From contig NZ_JAKJSO010000011.1 of NCBI RefSeq assembly GCF_050337045.1, positions 62,001 to 126,000 of the forward strand: a DNA stretch of 64,000 nt, given 5' to 3'. This stretch comes from Photobacterium kagoshimensis. Its GTDB lineage: Bacteria > Pseudomonadota > Gammaproteobacteria > Enterobacterales > Vibrionaceae. The notes below the pieces were generated by a model that did no database searches, was not told the DNA's origin, and worked only from the letters and a program-made list of their open reading frames with translations. Every line of letters starts with the position of its first letter. Within the stretch, counting starts at the first letter, position 1. Shown piece by piece: positions 34,960-43,696 of this stretch. Both the position numbers and the translations under genes were made by a program.

Positions 34960-36030
34960 CTAATTCCAATCAAATGATAGCTGTTGTGCTTTGGTGCCCG
35001 TTTCTAGCCCGACACTTAATCCAATCAAACGGATCTCTCGCCCTTGCTGGCGCGTCAACGCCTCTTGCAATAAACCCACGAACTGCGCTTTATCTAATGT
35101 TGCTTGCACATGCTCAACAGTGGTTTGTTGAAAATCAGCAAATTTTATCTTCACGCCCTGCTTGGCAATATTCAGCTCAGGCCGTACCTTAGCCAACCGC
35201 TTTTCAAGTTCAGGGTACAGTTTTTCAATCACTTGCCAGCATTCGTGGTATTCACTGATATTGACCGAAAACGTCCGCTCAACCCCTACCGATTTACGCT
35301 GACGCTCAACAATCACTTCACGCTCATCGATGCCATGCGCACGTGACCACAATGACTGACCAAACTTGCCAAATTGCTGTAATAATAAATGGCGATCGTA
35401 AGCTTGCACGTCTTTACCTGTATACATCCCTTTGTCGTGCAATTTTTGGATCGTCACTTTACCAACACCGGGGATCTTCTCTAACTTTAACTCAGCCACA
35501 AAATCAGGGATCTGATCAGGCGTTACCACAAACTGGCCGTTGGGCTTATTTAAATCCGATGCGACTTTGGCAATAAATTTAACAGGAGCAATACCTGCTG
35601 ATGCAGTGAGATGTAGTTCATCTTCGATGGCTCGACGAATATCTTTAGCGATTAAAGTGGCAGAGCCATGCATTAATTCGCAATCCGTCACATCAAGGTA
35701 AGCTTCATCGAGCGACAGAGGCTCGATTTTATCGGTATAGCGGGAAAAAATTTCTCGAATATGCTGGGAGACTTCTTTATATACTGCCATTCGTCCGGGA
35801 ACCAGCGTCAGACTTGGGCATAGCTTCATTGCATGACCTGTTGCCATCGCTGAACGCACCCCATATTCACGGGCGAGATAGTTGCAAGTGCTGATCACAC
35901 CTCGCTGTTCTGAGCGGCCACCAATTGCAATCGGTATATTTCGCAGGCTAGGATCATCGCGCATTTCAACCGCTGCGTAGAAACAGTCCATGTCTACATG
36001 AATAATTTTCCGCTGCCGTGTTTCTTGCAC
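34960..36030 (-). CDS. dinB: DNA polymerase IV
   Basis: DinB is a Y-family polymerase that copies damaged DNA with low fidelity. The 356-residue protein has the metal aspartate in HVDMDCFYAAVE (D13), the steric region, SLDEAYLDVT near 107, two helix-hairpin-helix motifs (EKIPGVGKVTIQKL near 185) and a little-finger domain. The C terminus QQLSFDW resembles the beta-clamp binding motif QLxLxF. A LexA box lies 38-53 bases upstream, so it is SOS-induced. Confidence 0.97.
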   Translation of the reverse strand: MQETRQRKIIHVDMDCFYAAVEMRDDPSLRNIPIAIGGRSEQRGVISTCNYLAREYGVRSAMATGHAMKLCPSLTLVPGRMAVYKEVSQHIREIFSRYTDKIEPLSLDEAYLDVTDCELMHGSATLIAKDIRRAIEDELHLTASAGIAPVKFIAKVASDLNKPNGQFVVTPDQIPDFVAELKLEKIPGVGKVTIQKLHDKGMYTGKDVQAYDRHLLLQQFGKFGQSLWSRAHGIDEREVIVERQRKSVGVERTFSVNISEYHECWQVIEKLYPELEKRLAKVRPELNIAKQGVKIKFADFQQTTVEHVQATLDKAQFVGLLQEALTRQQGREIRLIGLSVGLETGTKAQQLSFDWN

Positions 36031-36067
36031 CTAGGTCCACCTACTGCTATGCCTACTGATAAGCAGA

Positions 36068-36083
36068 CTGGTTATATATACAG
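36068..36083. promoter_or_regulatory. LexA (SOS) box of dinB
   Basis: CTG-N10-CAG with an alternating TA core (CTGGTTATATATACAG) matches the LexA consensus closely and sits where it would overlap the dinB promoter. Confidence 0.9.
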
Positions 36084-36222
36084 TGTAATTATAAGCACTT
36101 CCAACAGGAATGAAAGTAACAAAACCAACAAAGCCGCTCATAAAAAGAGCAGCAAGGATCCAATTTTCAGCTTAAGGGTAAACACTTGATGGCAACGGGG
36201 CTCAAACCTGAAGTCGCAGGAA

Positions 36223-36239
36223 GGTGAAATGATTTCACC
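36223..36239. promoter_or_regulatory. Operator-like palindrome before the REC-REC-GGDEF gene
   Basis: GGTGAAAT-G-ATTTCACC is a perfect 8-bp inverted repeat around one base, 119 bases before the TTG start. It has no U-tract, so a protein-binding site is more likely than a terminator. The factor is unknown. Confidence 0.5.
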
Positions 36240-36357
36240 CTCTGAAATAGCCCCCTTTCTTGTGACCAACATCAAACTAAAGCACTTTATCAGTTACATT
36301 ACAGGTATAAACGCGCTTAGGATCGAGTCGATATGCTAATAGAACAAGGAGCGTCGT

Positions 36358-37587
36358 TTGTGCAGTAGAATTCTGGTTGTTGAAGACAGTAAAACTTTCC
36401 GTAACTTTCTCAAACAACAACTTCAACAAGGTGGGTTTACCCCAGTGTTCACCGCTACTGTTGCTGAAGCAAAAAGCCTCATAGCTCAAGATCATGATTT
36501 TCTCTGCGCCGTGCTCGATTACTGCTTACCTGATGGCCAAGACGGTGAGATTATTGATCTTGTCTTAGGGTGTAATATTAAATCTGTGGTGCTTACTGCG
36601 CATTTTAGTAAAGCTATTCGTGAAAAAGTACTCGCAAAAGGCGTACTGGACTACTTACTCAAAGACAGTGCTGAATCTGTTTCCTATTTAGTGCCGCTAT
36701 TACAACGCCTTCAAGCCAATGACCAACATAAAGTGTTAGTGGTCGACGACTCAACCCTTGTACGTAATTACTTGGTCAACCTATTAGAACGACAAAATCT
36801 AACCACAGTTGAAGCTGAAAATGGCAATGATGCGATAGCACAACTGAGTAAACATTCTGACATCTCTTTGATCATTACCGACAACGATATGCCAGAAAAA
36901 GATGGGATCACCCTTACCCGAGAGGTGCGCAAATTACATAACCGTAATCAAATTGCGATCTTAGGTTTATCCGCTAGCAATGATGACTCAATGACAGCAC
37001 AATTTCTTAAAGCGGGAGCTAACGACTTTCTCTATAAGCCCTTTAATCAAGAAGAATTTAACTGTCGCCTTCACCATATTCTAACGATGAAAGATACCGC
37101 AGATAAACTCTATAAAATGGCAAATCAAGACGCATTAACCGGGTTGTGGAATCGTCGCTACTTTTTTAATCAGCACTGTACCCCGCACTGTCACCAGCCT
37201 AATATCGCGATGATGGATATCGATTTTTTCAAAAAGGTCAATGATACCTACGGCCACGATGGTGGTGATACGGTATTAATACAGATTAGCCAGTTATTAA
37301 AAAAGCACTTTAAAGACGCCATTGTGGCACGCTTTGGGGGCGAAGAATTTTGTATTCAACTCTGTGGCCCTTTTGATTCCTTCCTGCAGCGGCTAGAGTT
37401 TTTACATCGTGACATCGAAGGGCTGCAAATCAGTTACAACAATAGTCAAATCCAAGTCACAATGAGTATAGGGGCTGTATCAGCAAATACTGACTGTGTT
37501 GATATTGATGGACTGATATCTATTGCTGACGATCGGTTATATTGCGCCAAAGCAAATGGCCGTAACCAAATCGTTTCCGAAAAATAA
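36358..37587 (+). CDS. Response regulator with two REC domains and a GGDEF domain
   Basis: The 409-residue protein has a receiver domain at about 3-118 (VLDYCLPDG phospho-acceptor), a second receiver at about 123-240 (VLVVDDSTLVRNYL, IITDNDMPEKDG, YKPF), and a GGDEF domain at about 255-405 with an intact GGEEF. It is therefore a cytosolic diguanylate cyclase controlled by phosphorylation, similar in layout to PleD but with no obvious RxxD inhibitory site before GGEEF. The start is TTG, with AAGGAG 6 bases before it and no ATG in range. No histidine kinase is adjacent, so its partner is elsewhere. Confidence 0.92.
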   Translation: MCSRILVVEDSKTFRNFLKQQLQQGGFTPVFTATVAEAKSLIAQDHDFLCAVLDYCLPDGQDGEIIDLVLGCNIKSVVLTAHFSKAIREKVLAKGVLDYLLKDSAESVSYLVPLLQRLQANDQHKVLVVDDSTLVRNYLVNLLERQNLTTVEAENGNDAIAQLSKHSDISLIITDNDMPEKDGITLTREVRKLHNRNQIAILGLSASNDDSMTAQFLKAGANDFLYKPFNQEEFNCRLHHILTMKDTADKLYKMANQDALTGLWNRRYFFNQHCTPHCHQPNIAMMDIDFFKKVNDTYGHDGGDTVLIQISQLLKKHFKDAIVARFGGEEFCIQLCGPFDSFLQRLEFLHRDIEGLQISYNNSQIQVTMSIGAVSANTDCVDIDGLISIADDRLYCAKANGRNQIVSEK

Positions 37588-37611
37588 AGCGGGAGCGGAT
37601 AGACGGTGAAA

Positions 37612-37641
37612 CAAAAAAGCCTGAGTCAACACTCAGGCTTT
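37612..37641. terminator. Bidirectional terminator
   Basis: GCCTGAGT / ACTCAGGC with a 4-nt loop is flanked by A6 and a T-rich tail, between the convergent REC-REC-GGDEF gene and nqrM. Confidence 0.88.
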
Positions 37642-37660
37642 GTATTCTATGAGAGCGCAA

Positions 37661-37882
37661 TTAAAGAATCTGGTTCTTTTTCCACTCTTCTTGACGAGCT
37701 TCTCGCGCTTCACGTTTTTTACGCGCATCACACGGCTCAGGGCAATCGCACTCTTTAGCGATCCCGATGCCATCAAGGCCACCACAGCTACCACTTACCG
37801 TCTTACGTTGGAAAATGTAGCCAACAGCCATTGCTGCAATAACCAATAAAAAGACCGCGAAGGTTGTTAAATATACCGCCAT
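37661..37882 (-). CDS. nqrM: Na(+)-NQR maturation protein NqrM
   Basis: NqrM (DUF539) is needed for assembly of Na(+)-translocating NADH:quinone reductase, probably by delivering iron to the NqrD/NqrE centre. The 73-residue protein has one membrane segment (about 5-23) and four cysteines, C33, C45, C47 and C51, in the family pattern GSCGG...CDCPEPC. It lies 9 bases after apbE and downstream of the nqr operon, the usual place. Confidence 0.95.
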   Translation of the reverse strand: MAVYLTTFAVFLLVIAAMAVGYIFQRKTVSGSCGGLDGIGIAKECDCPEPCDARKKREAREARQEEWKKNQIL

Positions 37883-37891
37883 AACGCTTCT

Positions 37892-38914
37892 CTATTTTGT
37901 CTTCAGGTACGTCTTAAACGCATCTGTCATGAATTCTTTAAAGCCTTGTTCGGTTTTCACCACTAACAAAACGGGTAAATTTTCTGCTGTTGCTAATTCT
38001 ATCGCTTTCTCTTCACCCATAACAGAGAATGCTGTTGCTAATGCATCTGCTGTCATGCTTGATTCATGTAACACAGTGACTGAAACTACATGGTTATCAA
38101 TTGGTTTGCAGGTTTTCGGGTTAATTAGATGAGAATAACGAACGCCATTTTCTTCAAAATAATTTCGGTAATCACCCGATGTTGCCACTGCCATGTCACC
38201 CGGTTCGATAATTTCTTGAATCGCACGCGAACCATCATCAGTTGGTTTTTCCACCGCAATACGCCATGGCACACCTTCAAGGTTGTTTCCTTTTAGGCTT
38301 AGCTCACCACCGATCTCAACCAAATAATCAGCAACATTAAGATCATCAAAGTAATCGGCAACCACATCAACACCAAAGCCTTTTGCAATCGAAGACAAAT
38401 CAACGTAAAGCTCTGGAATATCTTTCGTTAAGGTATTACCTTCAACACTTAAATGGTGAATGCCCACTATCTTCTTGCGTTCTGCAATCTCAGCAGCGGT
38501 TGGCGTGTGCTCTGGGCGTGCTTCAGGGCCAAAGCTCCACAAGTTCACCACAGGGCCAACGGTGACATCCAGTGCACCATCGGTAAGCTTGGACAAACGA
38601 ATGGCTTCTTTGATCACTTTAGCGGTGTCAGCCGACACAGTAAAAGGCGTACCATCAGTATGTTGATTAAATTGACTGAGCTCGGAATGCTTACGGTAAG
38701 TCGACATTTGATCGTTAACTAATTCTAGTCGACGATCGATTTCCGCCTGAATGGTTTCCGCATCAGGTAAGCCTTCCTGCTTAATCAACTTGATTGAGTA
38801 ATAGGTGCCCATGGTTGAGCCATTTAAATGGATCAGCTCACGCTGGTCACCACAGCCCGCTAAGGTAAGAACCATTGCTATCATAACGATAGCTTGGCTT
38901 AACATTTTCTTCAT
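37892..38914 (-). CDS. apbE: FAD:protein FMN transferase ApbE
   Basis: ApbE attaches FMN covalently to threonine residues of NqrB and NqrC. The 340-residue precursor has a lipobox (LAGC, Cys21), so it works in the periplasm. Family motifs are GSTMGTYYSIKL near 33, DVTVGPVVNLW near 122, DLSSIAKGFGVD near 170 and IGGELSLKG near 200. It stands 276 bases downstream of nqrF, before nqrM, and a terminator lies in between, so apbE-nqrM has its own promoter or depends on read-through. Confidence 0.96.
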   Translation of the reverse strand: MKKMLSQAIVMIAMVLTLAGCGDQRELIHLNGSTMGTYYSIKLIKQEGLPDAETIQAEIDRRLELVNDQMSTYRKHSELSQFNQHTDGTPFTVSADTAKVIKEAIRLSKLTDGALDVTVGPVVNLWSFGPEARPEHTPTAAEIAERKKIVGIHHLSVEGNTLTKDIPELYVDLSSIAKGFGVDVVADYFDDLNVADYLVEIGGELSLKGNNLEGVPWRIAVEKPTDDGSRAIQEIIEPGDMAVATSGDYRNYFEENGVRYSHLINPKTCKPIDNHVVSVTVLHESSMTADALATAFSVMGEEKAIELATAENLPVLLVVKTEQGFKEFMTDAFKTYLKTK

Positions 38915-39136
38915 TTAATCAACTCCAAAATGAAGGGGGATATTTTGCATGTATATACACGACAAAATAGACATTCTATCTGTTGCTATTTAAGCCAATC
39001 ACCCTTGTTCTGATAGTGGGCAGAACGGGTAAAAGTATTTTTGCTCAATAATACAAATCTGGATAAGTAATTGGTCAGCGAACTTACTGAGAATGATCAA
39101 GTACTTATGTAGATTGGTATAACTAGCGCCAAGATG

Positions 39137-39166
39137 AAAAAAGGCTGACCCTGTATGGGGTCAGCC
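39137..39166 (-). terminator. Terminator of the nqr operon
   Basis: GGCTGACCC / GGGTCAGCC around a short loop is followed by six T on the minus strand, about 25 bases past the nqrF stop. Confidence 0.92.
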
Positions 39167-39190
39167 AATTTATTGTGCTCGAAGGGCTAA

Positions 39191-40414
39191 TTAGCCACCG
39201 AAGTCATCCAGTAGGATGTTTTCGTCTTCTACACCAAGATCTTTAAGCATACCGATAACAGCTGCGTTCATCATTGGTGGACCACACATGTAGTATTCAC
39301 AATCTTCTGGAGCTTCGTGATCTTTCAAGTAGTTCTCGTAAATCACATTGTGAATGAAGCCTGTGTAACCATCCCAGTTATCTTCTGGAGATGGATCAGA
39401 CAGTGCAACATGCCACTCGAAGTTCTCGTTGTCCGCTGCAAGCGTATCGAAATCTTCAATGTAGAACATTTCACGCTTAGAACGTGCACCGTACCAGTAA
39501 GTCATCTTACGCTTAGATTTAAGACGTAGAAGCTGGTCGAAGATGTGAGAACGCATAGGCGCCATACCTGCACCACCACCGATGAATACCATTTCGTTGT
39601 CAGTTTCTTTCGCGAAGAACTCACCGAATGGACCAGAGATAGTACAAGTGTCACCAGCCTTAAGAGACCAGATGTACGATGACATGATGCCAGGTGGTAC
39701 GTCTGGGTTGTTTGGCGGCGGCGTTGCGATACGCACGTTAAGCTTAATCAGGCCTTTCTCTTCTGGGTATGACGCCATAGAGTAAGCACGGATTGAGTGC
39801 TCTTTCACTACTGACTCGTAACGGAACAGGTTGAACTTGTCCCAATCACCACGGTATTCCTCTGGAATATCGAAGTCAGAGTATTTGATGTGATGCGGTT
39901 CAGCTTCAATCTGAATGTAACCACCAGCACGGAAAGGAACTTCCTCACCTTCTGGGATTTTAAGCACAAGTTCTTTAATGAACGTTGCTTCGTTGTCATT
40001 CGAAAGAACTTCACATTCCCACTTCTTAACACCAAAGATTTCTTCTGGAAGCTCGATGTTCATATCAGATTTAACGTTAACCTGACATGCTAGACGTTCG
40101 CCTTCACGTGCTTCACCTTTTGTGATGTGGTCAAGTTCAGTCGGTAAGATGTCACCACCACCCGATTTCACTTTAACGCGACACTGGCCACAAGAGCCAC
40201 CGCCACCACAAGCAGAAGAAACGAAGATACCACTTGCTGAAAGAGCATTAAGTAGTTTACTACCGGCAGCGGTTGTAATCGCTTTTTCCGGATCGTTGTT
40301 TACTGAGATAGTAATGTCGCCTGATGGTACTAGCTTAGATTTAGCGAAAAGAATCACTAAAACTAGAGCCAGGATAATCAGAGTGAACATGACTACGCCA
40401 AGAATAATATCCAT
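39191..40414 (-). CDS. nqrF: Na(+)-NQR subunit F
   Basis: NqrF is the NADH-oxidising entry subunit, anchored by one membrane segment (about 4-24). The 407-residue sequence has a 2Fe-2S ferredoxin domain with C69, C75, C78 and C110, a FAD-binding domain with RAYSMASYP near 210, and an NADH-binding domain with GGGAGMAPMRSH near 275 and YMCGPPMMN near 375. Length and layout match V. cholerae NqrF. It is the last gene of nqrABCDEF. Confidence 0.98.
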   Translation of the reverse strand: MDIILGVVMFTLIILALVLVILFAKSKLVPSGDITISVNNDPEKAITTAAGSKLLNALSASGIFVSSACGGGGSCGQCRVKVKSGGGDILPTELDHITKGEAREGERLACQVNVKSDMNIELPEEIFGVKKWECEVLSNDNEATFIKELVLKIPEGEEVPFRAGGYIQIEAEPHHIKYSDFDIPEEYRGDWDKFNLFRYESVVKEHSIRAYSMASYPEEKGLIKLNVRIATPPPNNPDVPPGIMSSYIWSLKAGDTCTISGPFGEFFAKETDNEMVFIGGGAGMAPMRSHIFDQLLRLKSKRKMTYWYGARSKREMFYIEDFDTLAADNENFEWHVALSDPSPEDNWDGYTGFIHNVIYENYLKDHEAPEDCEYYMCGPPMMNAAVIGMLKDLGVEDENILLDDFGG

Positions 40415-40435
40415 TGACTATTCCTATTATCCTGA

Positions 40436-41032
40436 TTACAGCTGTACGCCAGAGAAAGACATAAAGCCTAACGCCATAAGACCAACAGTGATGAATGTGA
40501 TACCCAAACCACGTAGACCCGGAGGTACGTCTGAGTACTTCATCTTTTCACGAATACCCGCTAGGGCTACGATTGCAAGCATCCAACCGGTGCCTGAACC
40601 GAAACCGTAAACTACAGATTCAAGGAAGTTGTAGTCACGTTGTACCATGAAAGAAACACCACCGAAGATTGCACAGTTAACTGTGATCAACGGAAGGAAA
40701 ATACCTAGTGCGTTGTATAGCGGCGGGAAGAAGCGGTCCAGAATCATTTCTAGAATCTGTACTAACGCTGCAATAACACCGATGAACGTGATGAAGTTAA
40801 GGAAACTTAAGTCCACACCTTCAACAATCGCACCATCTTTTAGCAGTAGGTTGTAAACAAGGTTGTTCACTGGTACCGCAATCGTTAGTACAACGATTAC
40901 CGCAACACCTAGACCAAAAGAGGTTTTTACTTTCTTAGATACCGCAAGGAATGTACACATACCTAAGAAGAACGAAAGTGCCATGTTCTCGATAAAAATC
41001 GAACGAACTAAAAGGCTTAGATAATGTTCCAT
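40436..41032 (-). CDS. nqrE: Na(+)-NQR subunit E
   Basis: NqrE is an integral membrane subunit with six membrane segments in 198 residues. With NqrD it binds a membrane-embedded iron centre; the conserved cysteines are visible in FLGMCTFLA (near 26) and VNCAIFGG (near 120). It lies 7 bases after nqrD and 21 before nqrF. It resembles RnfA, but the operon context settles the identity. Confidence 0.97.
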   Translation of the reverse strand: MEHYLSLLVRSIFIENMALSFFLGMCTFLAVSKKVKTSFGLGVAVIVVLTIAVPVNNLVYNLLLKDGAIVEGVDLSFLNFITFIGVIAALVQILEMILDRFFPPLYNALGIFLPLITVNCAIFGGVSFMVQRDYNFLESVVYGFGSGTGWMLAIVALAGIREKMKYSDVPPGLRGLGITFITVGLMALGFMSFSGVQL

Positions 41033-41039
41033 GTTCCCC

Positions 41040-41672
41040 TTACTCCTTCGCTTCTACTTGTTCTGGACGAACAATACGGATAGCCCAGATCATGAAACCG
41101 ATCAGGAAGAAAGCTGATGGTGCTAGTAGCATCATGCCGTTTGGTTGGTACCAACCGCCGTCAGATACTAGAGGCAGAACCTCGATACCAAATAGCTTGC
41201 CTGAACCTAGTAGTTCACGGAAGAAGCCAACAGTAATTAGTACGAAACCGTAACCAAGACCGTTACCAATACCATCGATTAGTGATGGTAGCGGTGCAGA
41301 CTTCATTGCGTATGCTTCAGCACGACCCATTACGATACAGTTAGTAATGATCAGGCCAACGAATACCGAAAGCTGTTTAGAAATATCGTAAACAAATGCT
41401 TTTAGTACTTGGTCAACCAAGATTACTAGTGATGCAATGATCGCCATCTGCGCGATGATACGTACACTGTTAGGGATATGGTTACGAACTAACGATACGA
41501 AAAAGTTAGAAAATGCTGTAACGAAAGTTACCGCTAGCGTCATTACAAACGCTGTTTCTAGTTTCGTAGTTACCGCCAGTGCAGAACATACACCAAGGAC
41601 CTGAAGCGCGATCGGGTTGTTGTCGATAAACGGCGCAAACAGGATCTTTTTCATTTCTTTAGTATCAGCCAT
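41040..41672 (-). CDS. nqrD: Na(+)-NQR subunit D
   Basis: NqrD is the membrane partner of NqrE, with six membrane segments in 210 residues. The conserved cysteines appear in LGVCSALAV near 29 and ITNCIVMGRAEA near 112. The ATG overlaps the end of nqrC by 8 bases, so translation is coupled. It resembles RnfE, but the operon shows it is NqrD. Confidence 0.97.
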   Translation of the reverse strand: MADTKEMKKILFAPFIDNNPIALQVLGVCSALAVTTKLETAFVMTLAVTFVTAFSNFFVSLVRNHIPNSVRIIAQMAIIASLVILVDQVLKAFVYDISKQLSVFVGLIITNCIVMGRAEAYAMKSAPLPSLIDGIGNGLGYGFVLITVGFFRELLGSGKLFGIEVLPLVSDGGWYQPNGMMLLAPSAFFLIGFMIWAIRIVRPEQVEAKE

Positions 41673-42459
41673 TGTTCAGGCCTCCCTCACGAACCTTAGC
41701 TAGGAAAGGACCGAAGCCCATGTCGCCTAACCAGAAGTCGAAGGTGTGTTGTACACCGTTACCAGTTAGCGTCGCACCAGAAAGACCGTCAACACCGTGG
41801 ATATCACCAGGGGTTGCACCACCTTTCACTACGCGAATAGCAGGTTGGTTGTTGTCATCAAACAGTTTCTTACCTTCAAACTGTGCGCGCCAGTTCGGGT
41901 TTTCGATTTCACCACCCAGTCCAGGAGTTTCACCCTGTTGGTAGTAAGTGATACCAGAAACAGTGTTACCGTCAGTTTCAACCGCTACGAATGCGTACAT
42001 CATAGACCACAGACCGTTACCGTGAACCGGTAGGATCAGCTTCTCGATGTTATCGTTAGCGTCTTTAACTAGGTAAACAGTTGCCACGTTTGCACGACGA
42101 ATGATCTTAGCCAGATCTTGATCAGCAGTTAGCTTCACAGATTGCGCTGGATCTTTCGCAGCAGAACGTTGGTCGTACTGTGCAGGTGTTTGACCTGCTT
42201 GCGTTTGATCAACAAACTCGCCAGTGTTTAAGTCAACAAGCTTAGGCTCGATGAACTGACCGTATGCTTCTTGAATGTTTGCAGCACCGTCAAGCAGGCC
42301 AGCAACAGACAAGATGTTACGCTGAACGTCTTCTACCGCATTTTTTTGCTGTAGTGGACGCAGTGCAACAGCTGCAGTTGATACCACGATCGAGCAGACT
42401 AGGCTCAGCGCGACAACAACAATCAGCGTTTTTTTAATGCTATCGTTATTACTTGCCAT
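41665..42459 (-). CDS. nqrC: Na(+)-NQR subunit C
   Basis: NqrC is a membrane-anchored periplasmic subunit that carries covalent FMN. The 264-residue protein has one N-terminal membrane segment (about 10-32) and the flavinylation motif DGLSGATLT at 224-232, whose last threonine is the expected FMN site for ApbE. It overlaps nqrB by 11 bases and nqrD by 8. Confidence 0.97.
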   Translation of the reverse strand: MASNNDSIKKTLIVVVALSLVCSIVVSTAAVALRPLQQKNAVEDVQRNILSVAGLLDGAANIQEAYGQFIEPKLVDLNTGEFVDQTQAGQTPAQYDQRSAAKDPAQSVKLTADQDLAKIIRRANVATVYLVKDANDNIEKLILPVHGNGLWSMMYAFVAVETDGNTVSGITYYQQGETPGLGGEIENPNWRAQFEGKKLFDDNNQPAIRVVKGGATPGDIHGVDGLSGATLTGNGVQHTFDFWLGDMGFGPFLAKVREGGLNNG

Positions 42460-43693
42460 GGCGAGCTAGTCTCCGTTTGATGTTGCCCTGAACAACTAGG
42501 TTGTCAAATAGCGGTGCGAATAGGTTCGCGAATAGAATCGCCAGCATCATACCTTCTGGGTACGCTGGGTTAACTACACGAATCATCACAGCCATTGCAC
42601 CAATTAACGCGCCGTACCACCACTTACCTTTATTGGTAAATGCCGCTGATACAGGGTCAGTCGCCATGAACATCATACCGAATGCAAAACCACCTAGAAC
42701 TAGGTGCCAGTGCCATGGCATGCTAAACATTGCGTTAGTGTCAGAACCGATAATGTTAAACAGAGTCGCTGCTGCAACCATACCAATCATAGTACCCGCG
42801 ATGATGCGCCATGAAGCAATGCCCATGTACACAATCATTGCGCCACCAAGAATGATAGCTAGCGTAGAAACTTCACCGATAGAACCTGGAATACGACCGA
42901 TAAACGCGTCCATCCAAGTGATCGCTTCGCCAGTAACCGTGTTGATTACAGAAGCTTGACCACCGTTCGCCCATTGGCTAAGAGCAGTTGCGCCAGAGAA
43001 ACCGTCAGCCGCAGTCCATACTAGATCACCAGAGATCTGAGCTGGGTATGCGAAGAACAAGAAGGCACGACCTGCAAGCGCAGGGTTAAGGAAGTTACGA
43101 CCAGTACCACCAAAGATTTCTTTCGCAACCACAACACCAAAGGTAATACCTAGTGCTGCTTGCCAAAGTGGAAGTGTTGCTGGAACGATCAGTGCAAACA
43201 GGATAGAAGTTACGAAGAAACCTTCGTTCACTTCGTGCTTACGCACCATACAGAAAAGTACTTCCCAGAAACCACCAACAGCAAATACTACTGCGTAGAT
43301 AGGTAGGAAGTAAGTTGCACCAAGTAGCATTTTGCTACCCCACCCAGCGTCAGCTGTAAGGGTGCCGCCTAACATTTGTGTTAGCCAGTAGTGCCAATCA
43401 CCTGCAAGTACCGTCGCCAGTTGCTCACCAACGTACATGTGGTTAAGTGCAGAGATTGCTTGATGACCCGTGTTGTACATACCCCAGAACATTGCTGGGA
43501 ATACCGCGAACCATACCATGATCATGATACGTTTCAGGTCGATACTATCACGGACGTGTGAACCAGTACGCGTCACTTGACCTGGAGTGTACATAAGAGT
43601 GGCAAATGCTTCGAAAAGCGCAAACCATTTCTCATGTTTACCACCCGGTTCAAAGTGATGTTCAACGTTTTCGAGGAAATTCTTGAGACCCAT
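42449..43693 (-). CDS. nqrB: Na(+)-NQR subunit B
   Basis: NqrB is the large membrane subunit, with about ten helices, that carries covalent FMN and riboflavin and forms the sodium path. The 414-residue protein has the FMN attachment motif SGATALS with threonine at 236, exactly the position described for V. cholerae. The N-terminal cytosolic stretch and length match the family. It lies 3 bases after nqrA. Confidence 0.98.
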   Translation of the reverse strand: MGLKNFLENVEHHFEPGGKHEKWFALFEAFATLMYTPGQVTRTGSHVRDSIDLKRIMIMVWFAVFPAMFWGMYNTGHQAISALNHMYVGEQLATVLAGDWHYWLTQMLGGTLTADAGWGSKMLLGATYFLPIYAVVFAVGGFWEVLFCMVRKHEVNEGFFVTSILFALIVPATLPLWQAALGITFGVVVAKEIFGGTGRNFLNPALAGRAFLFFAYPAQISGDLVWTAADGFSGATALSQWANGGQASVINTVTGEAITWMDAFIGRIPGSIGEVSTLAIILGGAMIVYMGIASWRIIAGTMIGMVAAATLFNIIGSDTNAMFSMPWHWHLVLGGFAFGMMFMATDPVSAAFTNKGKWWYGALIGAMAVMIRVVNPAYPEGMMLAILFANLFAPLFDNLVVQGNIKRRLARHGK

Positions 43694-43696
43694 GAA

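Larger units (their letters stand above)
36031..36357. other. Divergent region dinB / REC-REC-GGDEF gene
   Basis: This region of about 327 bases holds the LexA box of dinB at its left end and an operator-like palindrome at 36223-36239 nearer the diguanylate cyclase gene. No ORF is supportable. Confidence 0.55.
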
